From a bacterium (GTDB lineage Bacteria; Elusimicrobiota; Elusimicrobia; Elusimicrobiales; UBA9959), in contig JAJZPL010000002.1 of the NCBI GenBank assembly GCA_021811185.1, positions 1-64,000 of the forward strand: a stretch of DNA of 64,000 bases, read 5' to 3'. The notes under the pieces are model-generated. The model did no database searches, was not told the DNA's origin, and was given only the letters and a program-made list of their open reading frames with translations. Of the stretch, positions 50,973 through 59,655 are shown in pieces (the stretch's first letter is position 1; the number at the start of each line of letters is the position of its first letter). The translations under genes and the position numbers were made by a program.

Positions 50973-51073
50973 GCCAACCGGGGCCGTATTTGATAAAAAA
51001 TATTATAAGGGCAGGCTACAGTTCAAGGCCCTCCGCTTTTTCCGCTTATAAGGCATAAAGGACAGGTGCGCTG

Positions 51074-52090
51074 ATGAAAAGGAAAACAGAGGTCGCGGTA
51101 ATTGGTTCGGGCGTGTGGGGTTCCGCCCTGGCCGACCTGCTCGCCAGGAAGGGCTACCGCGTGCTGGCCTGGGAATACAACAAGGCCACCGCCCGCAGCC
51201 TGAACAAGAAAAGGACCCACCCGGCCCTTCCCGGCTTTACCCTCAACCCGGGAGTAAAGGTTTTTACGGAGCTTGAAAAAGTCGTGAACAAGCCCGACCT
51301 GCTGCTGATGGCCGTGGATTCCAGCCACGTGCGCGGCCTGGCGCGCAGCCTTAACGTCCTGCTGGCCGGCAAGCCCCTGCCGCCGATCATAGCCGTTTCC
51401 AAGGGAATCGAGGCCGGCACGCTCAAGACGGTGTGCGAGATCATGGAAGGTGAGATCCCGCGGGCCCGCAACCGTACGATGATCATGACCGGCCCCAGCT
51501 TCGCGGTGGAAGTGGCCGCCGGCGCGCCTACCAAGGTGGTGCTGGCCGGCAAGGACCCCGCGCTGCTGAAAAAAGCCGCGGCGTTCATGGAGGGCGGCCC
51601 GCTCAAGCTGGAACTTTCCGACGACAGGCTGGGCGCCGAGCTTGGCGGGTCCTTAAAGAACGTTTACGCCATCGGCAGCGGGATCATAGACGGCCTGTCC
51701 AAGGCGGCCAAGAACAGCGAGGCGGCGTTCCTGATAGAGAGCGCTTCCGAACTGCGCCGCATCATCACCGCGCTGGGAGGCCGCAGCCATACCGCCTGGG
51801 GCCTTAGCGGCATGGGCGACCTGCTGCTTACCGCCACGTCGGCCAAGTCGCGCAACTTCAGTTTCGGGCGCGAGATCGGCCACGGCCTTAAGCCGGCCGA
51901 GGCCCACAAGAAGATCCGGACCGTGGTAGAAGGCGTGGAAGCGCTTAAGAATGCCAAGGCGCTCTGCGCGAAGCACGGCATAAAGACCCCGGTGATAAAC
52001 TGCATCTGGAAGATCATCTACCAGGACCACAGCCCGGTCTCCATCCTGGAAGCCGCCGGCTTCAGGAAGAAGACCGGACCCGGCAGGTAA
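51074..52090 (+). CDS. gpsA: NAD(P)-dependent glycerol-3-phosphate dehydrogenase
   Basis: A 338-residue enzyme converting dihydroxyacetone phosphate to sn-glycerol-3-phosphate for phospholipid synthesis. VAVIGSGVWGSALADLLA is the nucleotide-binding loop; AVSKGIEAG, MTGPSFAVEVA and GGSLKNVYAIGSGI (catalytic Lys) are diagnostic. SD AAAGGACAGG. Monocistronic with its own terminator. Confidence 0.95.
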   Translation: MKRKTEVAVIGSGVWGSALADLLARKGYRVLAWEYNKATARSLNKKRTHPALPGFTLNPGVKVFTELEKVVNKPDLLLMAVDSSHVRGLARSLNVLLAGKPLPPIIAVSKGIEAGTLKTVCEIMEGEIPRARNRTMIMTGPSFAVEVAAGAPTKVVLAGKDPALLKKAAAFMEGGPLKLELSDDRLGAELGGSLKNVYAIGSGIIDGLSKAAKNSEAAFLIESASELRRIITALGGRSHTAWGLSGMGDLLLTATSAKSRNFSFGREIGHGLKPAEAHKKIRTVVEGVEALKNAKALCAKHGIKTPVINCIWKIIYQDHSPVSILEAAGFRKKTGPGR

Positions 52091-52103
52091 GCCGCGGCCG
52101 CGT

Positions 52104-52142
52104 AAAAAAAGGGACCGCCGGTTCGGGGCGGTCCCTTTTTTT
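52104..52142. terminator. Bidirectional terminator
   Basis: GGGACCGCC (52111-52119) pairs with GGCGGTCCC (52127-52135), flanked by A-run and T-run. Ends gpsA and the opposing iron-linked operon. Confidence 0.92.
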
Positions 52143-52154
52143 GCGTCCCGGTCC

Positions 52155-52922
52155 TTATTTCCGCGGGGAAACCAGGAGCAGGCGGGAGAGTTCCACTTCG
52201 CAGGCCTGGGCGTTAGCCAGCTTCAGCTGGGCGAGCGGCCTGTTCTCGAGCAAAGCCGGGAGGAAAGCGTTGACGACGGCCTTCGGGCACGCCGCCGAGA
52301 GGCGCTTGAGCAGTTGGCGGAAATTCACCAGGCTGGAATGCGAGCGGCCTGGGCCCAGCGGGGAGAAATCCAGGTTTTCCGGGGCCAGCGACAGGCGCAG
52401 GATCCCGTCCGCGGTAAGAAGGTCCGCCCTGAAATAGGTTTCCCTGGACCCGGTTTCGGTGACCGGGGCGAAAGGGGGGTCCCCGGCAAGGGTCATGATC
52501 TTTTCGAAAATAGCGTCTTTTTTTATGGCGTCCAGGCTGAGCGGAGGCACCGGGGCGTCGAAAGCGGCCGCCGTTAAAAAAGCGACCGCGCCGAACTCCG
52601 CGGTGTGGATAGCGCCGCCGGCCTCGAAGGAGAAGCCTGTGCCGCCGAGTTCCAGCCTGGAAACCGTTAACGCGGGCGGGGGCGCCGGGACGTCCGTTTC
52701 CGCGGCGAGGACGGTCTCGAAGCCGGCGGCCAGCGCCGCCGCCTTCAGCTGCTTCGCTTCCTCCAGCCCCAGGCCGCGGCCGAGGAAGCCCGGCTGGGCT
52801 CGCAGGAAGGCCCGGGCTGAATCCTTAGTGTAGCCCTTTGTCCCGGCGAGGAAGGCCGCCGGGGCCAGAGGCTCCGCGGAGATGTCTTTAAGCGCTGCGG
52901 CATACAGGGTCACGGGGGTCAT
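52155..52922 (-). CDS. Unknown protein at the end of the iron-linked operon
   Basis: A 255-residue protein rich in Ala and Leu, without signal peptide, membrane span or recognised motif. The first 80 residues (TKDSARAFLRAQPGFLGRGL, LEEAKQLKAAALAAGFETVL) look like a small helical domain resembling ribosomal-protein-L7/L12-type C-terminal or profile repeats; the rest is mixed. It starts within the stop of the cysteine desulfidase gene (TAATG), so expression is coupled. Function unknown. Confidence 0.65.
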   Translation of the reverse strand: MTPVTLYAAALKDISAEPLAPAAFLAGTKGYTKDSARAFLRAQPGFLGRGLGLEEAKQLKAAALAAGFETVLAAETDVPAPPPALTVSRLELGGTGFSFEAGGAIHTAEFGAVAFLTAAAFDAPVPPLSLDAIKKDAIFEKIMTLAGDPPFAPVTETGSRETYFRADLLTADGILRLSLAPENLDFSPLGPGRSHSSLVNFRQLLKRLSAACPKAVVNAFLPALLENRPLAQLKLANAQACEVELSRLLLVSPRK

Positions 52923-54199
52923 TATTTTTTCAGGGACATTATTTCCAGGATGATCCTGTCCACTTTGTCCATGCCCAGGCTGGAGATGCGGGCGATGTTC
53001 TTTATGGTGGCTTCCGCGGTGGCGCCGACGAAGCCTTCCGATTCTGTTATGCCCTCGCCGTTGGAGGCCATCCAGGCCGCCCGGATGGCGGAGTCCGCGG
53101 AGGAGGCCACTTTAAGCGCGCAGCCGCTCTTGGCCCCGTCGCAAAGCATGCCGCCGATGTCGCTGATCACGGTGTTGACGGCGAGCGTGGCTTTCTTCAC
53201 GTCGGCCCCGTCGCGCTGCCAGACCACCGCCACCGAGGCGCCCACGCCGGCCGCAACCGCGCAGCCGCAGATGGGGGCGAGCTCGCCGGTGAAAACCTTG
53301 ATGTACGAGTTGACCAGGTGCGAGAGCGCGATGCTTTTAAGGATGCGCTGCTCGGGCACGCCGAAGGCCTTGCCCACCAGCCACGGCACCAGCACGGCCA
53401 CTACGCCCTGGTTGCCGGACTCGCCGCTGGACATCACCGGGATGGGCGCGCCGGCCATGCGGGCGTCGGTAGCGGCCGCGGCGGTCAGCTTGGCGCCGGA
53501 AAGTATGTCGCGCTTCAGGTAGCCCTTTTTTATAAGGTCCTCGATGTAGTACCCGACCTTCTTCAGCTTGAGCCCCTCGCGGGCCGCGGCCAGGTTCATG
53601 TCCACGCCTTTCTTTATGTAGGCCAGTTCCTCCGGCGTTACTTTTTCGGCTTCGCGGAACAGGTCGCGGAAGGAAGCTTTCTTCAGCGCCTCTTTGTAGG
53701 GCAGGCGGGTCTTGCCGCCGGCGCCGCCGGAGCGCTTGAGGACCTTGCCGTTGAGCTTGAGCAGCGCCACCTGGTTGTGGCTGCCTATCAGCACGCAGAG
53801 CGCGGTCTCGCGCCCGGCTTTTACCTCCGCCGAAATATAGATGCCGCGCCGCTTGTAATCCACGGCGATCTTCGTCCGGCCCGAGCTGACCAGCGCCGAG
53901 GCTTCTTTTAGTCTGGCGGCGGGCAGCCCTTTAAACAGTTCCGCGCCGAGTTCCGGCTTGCGGGCCACCGAGCCTATGGCGGCAGCCAGCAGGTTTCCTT
54001 TTTTTCCTTTTGTATTCGGGATGGCCACGGCCAGGCCGTTCTTGTAGGTGCCTGGGTCCGTTTTCACCAGCACGGCGGTGGTGCGCCCTTTGAGCAGCCT
54101 GGCGGCGGTAGCCGCGGCAAAAGCCACGGCCACCGGCTCGGTGCAGCCCATGGCGGGGTAAACTTCGTGTTTCAGGACTTCTTTAAGGAGGTTTTTCAT
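52922..54199 (-). CDS. cyuA: L-cysteine desulfidase / UPF0597 family
   Basis: A 425-residue Fe-S enzyme expected to split L-cysteine into pyruvate, ammonia and sulfide, or to act on L-serine. Family motifs: YPAMGCTEPVAVAFA, SSGESGNQGVVA, GELAPICGCAVAAG and MLCDGAKSGCALK. The cysteines of GCTEP, CGC and CDGAKSGC are the cluster/active-site set. It starts 9 bases after the MFS stop. With an MFS gene upstream and an iron regulator at the head, it may supply sulfide for Fe-S assembly. Confidence 0.88.
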   Translation of the reverse strand: MKNLLKEVLKHEVYPAMGCTEPVAVAFAAATAARLLKGRTTAVLVKTDPGTYKNGLAVAIPNTKGKKGNLLAAAIGSVARKPELGAELFKGLPAARLKEASALVSSGRTKIAVDYKRRGIYISAEVKAGRETALCVLIGSHNQVALLKLNGKVLKRSGGAGGKTRLPYKEALKKASFRDLFREAEKVTPEELAYIKKGVDMNLAAAREGLKLKKVGYYIEDLIKKGYLKRDILSGAKLTAAAATDARMAGAPIPVMSSGESGNQGVVAVLVPWLVGKAFGVPEQRILKSIALSHLVNSYIKVFTGELAPICGCAVAAGVGASVAVVWQRDGADVKKATLAVNTVISDIGGMLCDGAKSGCALKVASSADSAIRAAWMASNGEGITESEGFVGATAEATIKNIARISSLGMDKVDRIILEIMSLKK

Positions 54200-54208
54200 T
54201 ATTGTGTT

Positions 54209-55399
54209 TTAGAACGAGAACTTTTTAGCCCGGGCCCAGACGGTGAGCGCGGCGCCGGCGAGCAGCGCGCCGCAGGCGCCCACCAGGAACGGCGCGGCGG
54301 GGGAGACTTTGTCCCACAGGAAGCCGGCCAGCGCGCTGGCGGCGAAGGTCAGGAAGCCCAGCGCGCCCTGGAAGTAGCCCATCGCCGAGGCGCGGTTCTC
54401 CGCCGTGCTCAGGTGCGAGATCACGGCCTTGGAAATGCCCTCGTTGAACGCGCCGTAAAAACCGTACAGGGCGAACAGCGCCCAGACCATCCAGCCTTTG
54501 GTGGCCGTGGCGAAGCCCACATAGACCGCGGCGAAGACGAGGAAGCCGAACACCATGGTGTTGATCTTGCCCAGCTTGTCCGACAGCCAGCCGGCCGGAG
54601 TGGCGAGCGCGGCGTAGACCAGGTTATAGCCGGTATAGGCCAGGATCACGTGGGTGAGCGTGAAGCCCATCGTCTTGGCCTTCATGATAAGGAACACGTC
54701 GCTGGAATTGCCCAGCGCGAAGACGGCGTAGAGGGCCACGAACTTTTTGAAATCGGCGCTCATCGGCGCGGCGGCGGGAGCGCCCGGCGCGGCCGGCGGG
54801 GCCGCCACCTCTTTCACAAAATAGACCAGCACCAGCACGCCCAGCGCCGCGGGGATGAAGGCCGTGATGAAGATCAGCCGGTAATCGGGTTTGGCCGCGC
54901 CCATGTACTCTATCATGGCCAGCGCGGTCAGCGGGCCTATGGCCGCGCCCAGCGTGTCCATGGCGCGGTGGAAGCCGAAGGCCTTGCCCCAGTTCGCCTT
55001 GTCCGTGGACCCGGCGATCAGCGCGTCGCGCGCCGAGGTGCGCATGCCCTTGCCCAGGCGGTCGATGAAGCGGGAGAACAGCACGAAATGCCAGGTGGAA
55101 GCCAGGGCCAGGAGCGGCTTGGCGAAGGCGGAAAGCGAGTAGCCCGCTATCACAAAAGGCTTGCGCGCGCCGGCCCTGTCCGAAAGGCGGCCGCCCAGGA
55201 TCTTCACGAAGCTCGCCGTGGCTTCGGCCAGGCCCTCGATCATGCCCACTATCTGCATGGGCGCGCCCAGTACCGAAGTGAGGAAGATCGGCACGATAGG
55301 GTAGAGCATTTCGCTCGAGATGTCCGTAAGGCCGCTTACGACGCCCAGGAAGGTGACGTTGCGGGTAAGGCCCTGCTTCATGTCCCTGAAGAAACCCAT
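54209..55399 (-). CDS. MFS transporter
   Basis: A 396-residue 12-span major facilitator. The loop 2-3 motif is GGRLSDRAGARKPFVIAGY, and FSRFIDRLGKGMRTSARDAL is typical of a subgroup of drug/unknown-substrate exporters. Ala/Pro-rich central loop (about 195-215). Between feoB and cyuA in the same orientation, so an amino acid, sulfide-related or metal chelate substrate is possible. Confidence 0.85.
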   Translation of the reverse strand: MGFFRDMKQGLTRNVTFLGVVSGLTDISSEMLYPIVPIFLTSVLGAPMQIVGMIEGLAEATASFVKILGGRLSDRAGARKPFVIAGYSLSAFAKPLLALASTWHFVLFSRFIDRLGKGMRTSARDALIAGSTDKANWGKAFGFHRAMDTLGAAIGPLTALAMIEYMGAAKPDYRLIFITAFIPAALGVLVLVYFVKEVAAPPAAPGAPAAAPMSADFKKFVALYAVFALGNSSDVFLIMKAKTMGFTLTHVILAYTGYNLVYAALATPAGWLSDKLGKINTMVFGFLVFAAVYVGFATATKGWMVWALFALYGFYGAFNEGISKAVISHLSTAENRASAMGYFQGALGFLTFAASALAGFLWDKVSPAAPFLVGACGALLAGAALTVWARAKKFSF

Positions 55400-55427
55400 G
55401 GTGTATCCTTTTTTACGCTCCGCTAAA

Positions 55428-57395
55428 TTATAGGAATCTTAAGCCCAGGTTTAAAAGCGCGGAGAAGAGCAGCGCCGCCGAGAAATTCATGGCGAACACC
55501 TTGGCCGCGTCCCTGGCGCCGAGCTCGCGCAGGGTCACCATGAAGCCGCCCAGGCAGGGCAGGTACAGGCTCAGGAAGACGCTGGCCACCACCAGGGAAC
55601 CGGCGGGCAGGTTGAAGGGGACGAGCATGGCGATGGAGATATCCTTCCGGAGGAAGCCCAGCACCATCACCGAAACCGTCGAGCCGGGCAGGCCGAGCAG
55701 GCCGGTTACCGCGGGGCCGAAAATAACGGAGAGTTCGCGGAGCAGCCCGCTCATGTCCATCAGCCCGATCACCAGCACGCCCAGCACTATCATCGGCACG
55801 GCTTCGGTCAGGAAGTCCTTTACGCGGAAATACAGCTTTTTCGCCAGCATCGGGGCGCAGGGCGTCTGGTAGGGGGGGATCTCCAGGAACAGTTCGGGGG
55901 TCTCGCCTTTGAGCATGCGGCCTAGCGCGAGCGAGCTGGCTATGCCGGCCGCGGCGACGGCGGCGAATACGGCCAGCGTGTACTTCAGCGGGTACGGCGA
56001 GAGGATGCTGAAGATCATGGCCGTCTGCGGCATGCACGGGGCCAGCCCGAGCGTGAGCGCGGTGGCTATCACGCGCTCGCGCCTGGTCTCCAGCACGCGC
56101 ACGGCCAGGATGGCCGGCACCTTGCAGCCCAGCCCGAGCATCAAAGGGACGGTGCCGTAGCCGTGCAGGCCAAGGCGGTGCATGTAGTCGTCCAGCAGCA
56201 TGGCCAGGCGCGGCAGGTAGCCCACGTCCTCCAGCAGGCCCAGCGCGGCGTAGAAGGAAACTATATAAGGCAGCACCGTGACGAACGGGACGTAGAGCCC
56301 GGTGGTGAGCAGGCCGAAGGACTGCATCGGTTCGGGCGTGAGGCCCAGCAGCAGGACTTTAAGGAAGCTCCCGTCGGCCAGGCCCGAGAGCGCGCTTTTT
56401 ACCAGCGGCAGCCAGGCATGGACGCGGAGGGGGTCCAGTACGTAATTTATAAGGCCTTCCCCTACGAAGCGTATGGCCCAGAACACCGCCGCCATGGTCA
56501 AGGCCGCGAAAGGCAGGCCGGTGGACGGGCGCGAGGTGATGTCCTCCAGTTTTTCGAGGAGGGACGGGTGCTTATGCTCTATCTTCTGGCACTCGGCGGA
56601 AATGCGGCCGATGAGCTTCCACTTCTCGTCGGGGCCCGCGGGCACCGCGGCCGGGACCGGCAGCCGCCCCGCGTTGAAATCCTCGACGGCGGCCTTCAGC
56701 CCCGCCAGGCCTTCGCCCGTGGTGGCCACGAAGGGGACCACCCGGATGCCCAGCAGTTTCTCCAGGGCGGCCCCGTCTATGGTGACGCCCCTGCGCCGGG
56801 CGATGTCCCACTTGTTCAGCAGGATCACCAGCGGCGAGCCCAGGCCGGCCAGCTCCAGGGTGTAGAAAAGATTGCGCTCCAGGTTGGTGGCGTCCACCAC
56901 GTTGAAGATCAGCGCCCGTTCTTCTTCTTTTAATATTCTAGCTGCCACTTCCTCGGCCTTGTTGGTGGGCTCGTGGCTGTAGGCCCCGGGCACGTCCACC
57001 ACGGAGAACCTTTCCCCGGCCAGCAGCGTCCAGCCCGAAGTGTAGCCCACCGTGGTGCCGGGGTAGTTGGAGGAGATCACCTCCAGGCCGGTCAGGCGGG
57101 AGAAGACCACGCTTTTGCCGACGTTGGGGTTGCCGGCCAGCAGGATGGCGCGCGAGCGCACCTTAACGCTGACGCCGGAGGCCATGCCGCGGCCTATGGC
57201 CACCTTGGTCCCCATAACCTCCACCAGCACCGGGCCCCCGGCCTTTTCGGGCGAGCGCTTTACGATCTGGCGGCCGGGGAAGATGCCCATGGCCTTGAGC
57301 CTGGCCGAGGCCTGCGCGCCGTCCCCGGCGGCCAGCACGTAGCCGCTCTCGTTCTCGCGCATGGAAAGCAGGGTCAGCTGCGGGTTGGTCTTCAT
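55428..57395 (-). CDS. feoB: Ferrous iron transporter, FeoA-FeoB fusion
   Basis: A 655-residue protein. Residues 1-80 are a FeoA-like SH3 domain (SGYVLAAGDGAQASARLKAM, FPGRQIVKRSP). The G domain follows: G1 GNPNVGKS (88-95), G3 DVPG (134-137), G4 NKWD (194-197). The membrane part from about 290 has Gate motifs (TGLYVPFVTVLPYIVSFY, GLGCKVPAILAVRVLETRRER, MVLGFLRKDISIAML). It overlaps the repressor gene by ATGA. Shorter than E. coli FeoB even with FeoA fused. Confidence 0.94.
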   Translation of the reverse strand: MKTNPQLTLLSMRENESGYVLAAGDGAQASARLKAMGIFPGRQIVKRSPEKAGGPVLVEVMGTKVAIGRGMASGVSVKVRSRAILLAGNPNVGKSVVFSRLTGLEVISSNYPGTTVGYTSGWTLLAGERFSVVDVPGAYSHEPTNKAEEVAARILKEEERALIFNVVDATNLERNLFYTLELAGLGSPLVILLNKWDIARRRGVTIDGAALEKLLGIRVVPFVATTGEGLAGLKAAVEDFNAGRLPVPAAVPAGPDEKWKLIGRISAECQKIEHKHPSLLEKLEDITSRPSTGLPFAALTMAAVFWAIRFVGEGLINYVLDPLRVHAWLPLVKSALSGLADGSFLKVLLLGLTPEPMQSFGLLTTGLYVPFVTVLPYIVSFYAALGLLEDVGYLPRLAMLLDDYMHRLGLHGYGTVPLMLGLGCKVPAILAVRVLETRRERVIATALTLGLAPCMPQTAMIFSILSPYPLKYTLAVFAAVAAAGIASSLALGRMLKGETPELFLEIPPYQTPCAPMLAKKLYFRVKDFLTEAVPMIVLGVLVIGLMDMSGLLRELSVIFGPAVTGLLGLPGSTVSVMVLGFLRKDISIAMLVPFNLPAGSLVVASVFLSLYLPCLGGFMVTLRELGARDAAKVFAMNFSAALLFSALLNLGLRFL

Positions 57396-57829
57396 AGCCG
57401 GGCTCCTTCGCGCATGGCCGCGCGGGCCGCGGCCAGAGAGCGGGCGCGCGCGGGAGCTTTAAGGAAGGCCGCCAGCGCCGCCATGCGCCCGATGGCGCCG
57501 GGACTGAGCGCGTGCTCCGCCAGGCAGGCGTCGTGTTCCGCCCGGGGCGCGTCCATTCCGAGGATGGAGATAAAGAAATCTTTCAGCGCGGAATGCCTGC
57601 CCGCGATCAGGGCCCCGGCCTTGAGCCCGGCGGGGGAAAGGCGGATGTAGCCGTAGGGTTCCTGCTCCAGGAGGCCGCGGGCCGCCAGCGCCTTGACCGC
57701 CGAGCTGACCGAGGGCTTGGAAACCCTGAGCAGCGCGCTTACGCGGCTGGCGCGGGCGAAGCCGTCGCGGCGGCTAAGCGTGTAGACCGCCTCCAGGTAG
57801 TCCTCGAGGCTGCGGGAAAGCGGTTTCAT
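57392..57829 (-). CDS. DtxR/MntR-family metal-dependent repressor
   Basis: A 145-residue winged-helix regulator (LEDYLEAVYTLSRRDGFARA, VSALLRVSKPSVSSAVKALA, GYIRLSPAGLKAGALIAGRH). Metal-site candidates are H78-type His in the GRHSALKDFF helix and AEHDACLAEHALSPG. It lacks the C-terminal SH3 domain, as in the MntR branch. It leads the feoAB operon and a perfect palindrome lies in its promoter, pointing to autoregulation by iron. Confidence 0.92.
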   Translation of the reverse strand: MKPLSRSLEDYLEAVYTLSRRDGFARASRVSALLRVSKPSVSSAVKALAARGLLEQEPYGYIRLSPAGLKAGALIAGRHSALKDFFISILGMDAPRAEHDACLAEHALSPGAIGRMAALAAFLKAPARARSLAAARAAMREGARL

Positions 57830-57850
57830 AAAGGTAGCCTTTTATAACAA

Positions 57851-57868
57851 AGTTAGTCTTGACTAACT
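57851..57868. promoter_or_regulatory. Probable operator of the DtxR-type repressor
   Basis: AGTTAGTC-TT-GACTAACT is a perfect 8-2-8 inverted repeat 22 bases upstream of the repressor ATG, overlapping the promoter (minus-strand TATAAA at about 57846-57841). TTAG/CTAA half sites are typical of DtxR/IdeR/MntR operators. Confidence 0.75.
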
Positions 57869-57875
57869 ATATCAT

Positions 57876-57905
57876 AAAAAAAGGCCGGGCGCAAGGGCCC
57901 GGCTT
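57876..57905 (-). terminator. Rho-independent terminator (minus strand)
   Basis: GCCGGGC (57884-57890) pairs with GCCCGGC (57897-57903); the T-run on the minus strand is complementary to A 57876-57882. Ends the small membrane protein transcript. Confidence 0.85.
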
Positions 57906-57919
57906 CCCGCGCGGGCCCC

Positions 57920-58108
57920 TTACCCGGGGCAGCCGCCCCTGAAGCAGGGCAGCCGGAGCAGGGACGGGAATTGCTGCCAGATCAGGTAGATGCCGCCGGC
58001 GCAGGCGGCCGCCAGGACGAGCGAAAGGACCATGCTGATGAGCGGGTGCTTCTGGATAAAGTCCCAGTAGGCTTTCAGCGCCGCCGCCAGGGCCTTGCGG
58101 GGGGTCAC
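57920..58108 (-). CDS. Small (62-residue) membrane protein
   Basis: Starts at GTG 58108, overlapping the previous stop as GTGA. Sequence: a basic N-terminus (TPRKALAAALKAYWDFIQK), one membrane span (LISMVLSLVLAAACAGGIYL) and a short tail with two cysteines (LPCFRGGCPG). The overlap, single span and terminator directly after support a real gene. Function unknown; possibly a regulator or anchor. Confidence 0.6.
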   Translation of the reverse strand: MTPRKALAAALKAYWDFIQKHPLISMVLSLVLAAACAGGIYLIWQQFPSLLRLPCFRGGCPG

Positions 58109-58995
58109 TTGGCCTCCAGCGGTTCCGTCAGGTTCCTGAGCATCACGCTCAGGTCCAGCTCCCCGTAGCCGCAATCGTTGGATCTCGCCATAAGTTTTTC
58201 CGCCGCGGCGGTCACCGGCAGTTCCAGGTTCTTTTTGGCGGCCTCGGCCAGCATGAAGCGGGCGTCCTTCAGCATATGCCTTAGCGGGAAGGCCGGTGCG
58301 TATTCTTTTTTCAGGACGTTGTTCTTTTTTAGGGCGAAGTAGCCGCAGTTGAGCGCGGGGTTCTCGGCCAGGGTGTCGAAGATGAGGGACGGGGCTATGC
58401 CCTGCGCCTCGGCCAGGGCGGCCGCTTCGGTAATGGCGGTGGTCAACTGCGCCACCACCAAGTTGACGCAGAGCTTGAGCGCGGTCCCGGCGGGCGCGGG
58501 CCCGGCGTAGATCACCGAGCGGCCCATGGCCTTGAAGACGGGGGACAGTTTTTCCAGCGCCGCCTTGTCGCCGCCGGCGAGGATCACCAGCTGCGCCTGT
58601 TCCGCCGCGCCTTTGGACCCGGAGACGGGGCAGTCGAGGAAGTTGACGCCGGCGATGAAGCATTTCTTGGCCAGCGCCGCGGTATAGTCGGGGGAAATGG
58701 TGCTCATGTTTATGAGGGTGTTGCCGCCCATGAAGGCCGACAGCACGCCTTCCGGTCCTTCCAGCACGGAGTCCATGGCGGCGGGGTCGGCCACCATGGT
58801 GATAATCGTGTCGCTCAGCTTGGCCAGCGCCCGGGGCGTGGAGGCCACCTGGCAGCCTTTGTCCGCGAACTCCATGGTGCGTTCGCGCGTGCGGTTGTAG
58901 ACAGATACCTGGAAGCCGGCCTTCAGCAGGTTGGCCGCCATGGCGCGGCCCATGATGCCGAGGCCGATGAAACCGATGCGTGGGGGGATGCTCAT
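58105..58995 (-). CDS. 3-hydroxyisobutyrate dehydrogenase-like NAD(P) reductase
   Basis: A 296-residue beta-hydroxyacid dehydrogenase. IGFIGLGIMGRAMAANLLKAG is the dinucleotide loop, DCPVSGSKGAAEQ the substrate site, and GTALKLCVNL holds the catalytic Lys. Start at 58995 is supported by GAAGGAGA; codons further upstream lack signal. Could be glyoxylate/succinic semialdehyde reductase (GLYR type) or 2-hydroxy-3-oxopropionate reductase; sequence alone does not decide. Confidence 0.9.
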   Translation of the reverse strand: MSIPPRIGFIGLGIMGRAMAANLLKAGFQVSVYNRTRERTMEFADKGCQVASTPRALAKLSDTIITMVADPAAMDSVLEGPEGVLSAFMGGNTLINMSTISPDYTAALAKKCFIAGVNFLDCPVSGSKGAAEQAQLVILAGGDKAALEKLSPVFKAMGRSVIYAGPAPAGTALKLCVNLVVAQLTTAITEAAALAEAQGIAPSLIFDTLAENPALNCGYFALKKNNVLKKEYAPAFPLRHMLKDARFMLAEAAKKNLELPVTAAAEKLMARSNDCGYGELDLSVMLRNLTEPLEAK

Positions 58996-59045
58996 AAAAG
59001 TCTCCTTCAAAAAAGGCGTCAGGAACAAAATAGCAAATCTGCCGG

Positions 59046-59606
59046 TTAAAATCTCAGGCTGGCCGTTTCTTTCTCTGTCAGTACGCGCCACCGCCCGGGC
59101 TCGAGCCCTTCGGTAGTGAGCGGGCCTATGGCCCGGCGCAGCAGCCGCAGCACCGGGAAGCCTACGCCGGCGAGCATCCGGCGCACCTGCCGGTTGCGCC
59201 CTTCCCTGAGCACCAGCTCGGCCCAGGAGGTGGGCACGGTCTTCCTGAAGCGGATGGGCGGGTCCCGGGGGGGCAGGCCCGGGTCCGGCAGGGCGCGGGC
59301 GCCGCAGGGCAGCGCGGGCCCGTCGTTGAGCGTTACGCCGCGGCGCAGTTTCTTAAGCGCTTCCTCGTCTATTTCCTTTTCCACCTGTGCCCAGTAGGTC
59401 TTGGGCGTTTTATGGCGCGGGTCGGAGATATAAGCCTGCAGCGCGCCGTCCGAGGTCAAGAGCAGCAGGCCTTCGCTGTCCTGGTCCAGGCGGCCGGCCG
59501 GGTAGACGCCGGCGGGGAAACCGAATTCCGCCAGGCTCCGGTGGCCGTGCTCGGGGGTGAACTGCGAAAGGACGCCGTAAGGCTTGTTGAAAATTATCGT
59601 GGGCAT
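59046..59606 (-). CDS. RluE-type 23S rRNA pseudouridine synthase
   Basis: A 186-residue synthase of the RsuA/RluB/RluE group without an S4 domain, like RluE. Catalytic motif AGRLDQDSEGLLLLT; NKPYGVLSQF and REGRNRQVRRMLAGVG are further family blocks. Probably modifies 23S rRNA near position 2457. Located 50 bases before the dehydrogenase gene. Confidence 0.92.
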   Translation of the reverse strand: MPTIIFNKPYGVLSQFTPEHGHRSLAEFGFPAGVYPAGRLDQDSEGLLLLTSDGALQAYISDPRHKTPKTYWAQVEKEIDEEALKKLRRGVTLNDGPALPCGARALPDPGLPPRDPPIRFRKTVPTSWAELVLREGRNRQVRRMLAGVGFPVLRLLRRAIGPLTTEGLEPGRWRVLTEKETASLRF

Positions 59607-59644
59607 ATACCGGCGGGCTACTAAAGACCGCTCCTAAATGTTAT

Positions 59645-59650
59645 TATATT
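59645..59650 (+). promoter_or_regulatory. -10 hexamer, probable leaderless promoter of rnd
   Basis: TATATT ends 5 bases before ATG 59656. No SD is present before either possible start. Confidence 0.45.
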
Positions 59651-59655
59651 TTATC

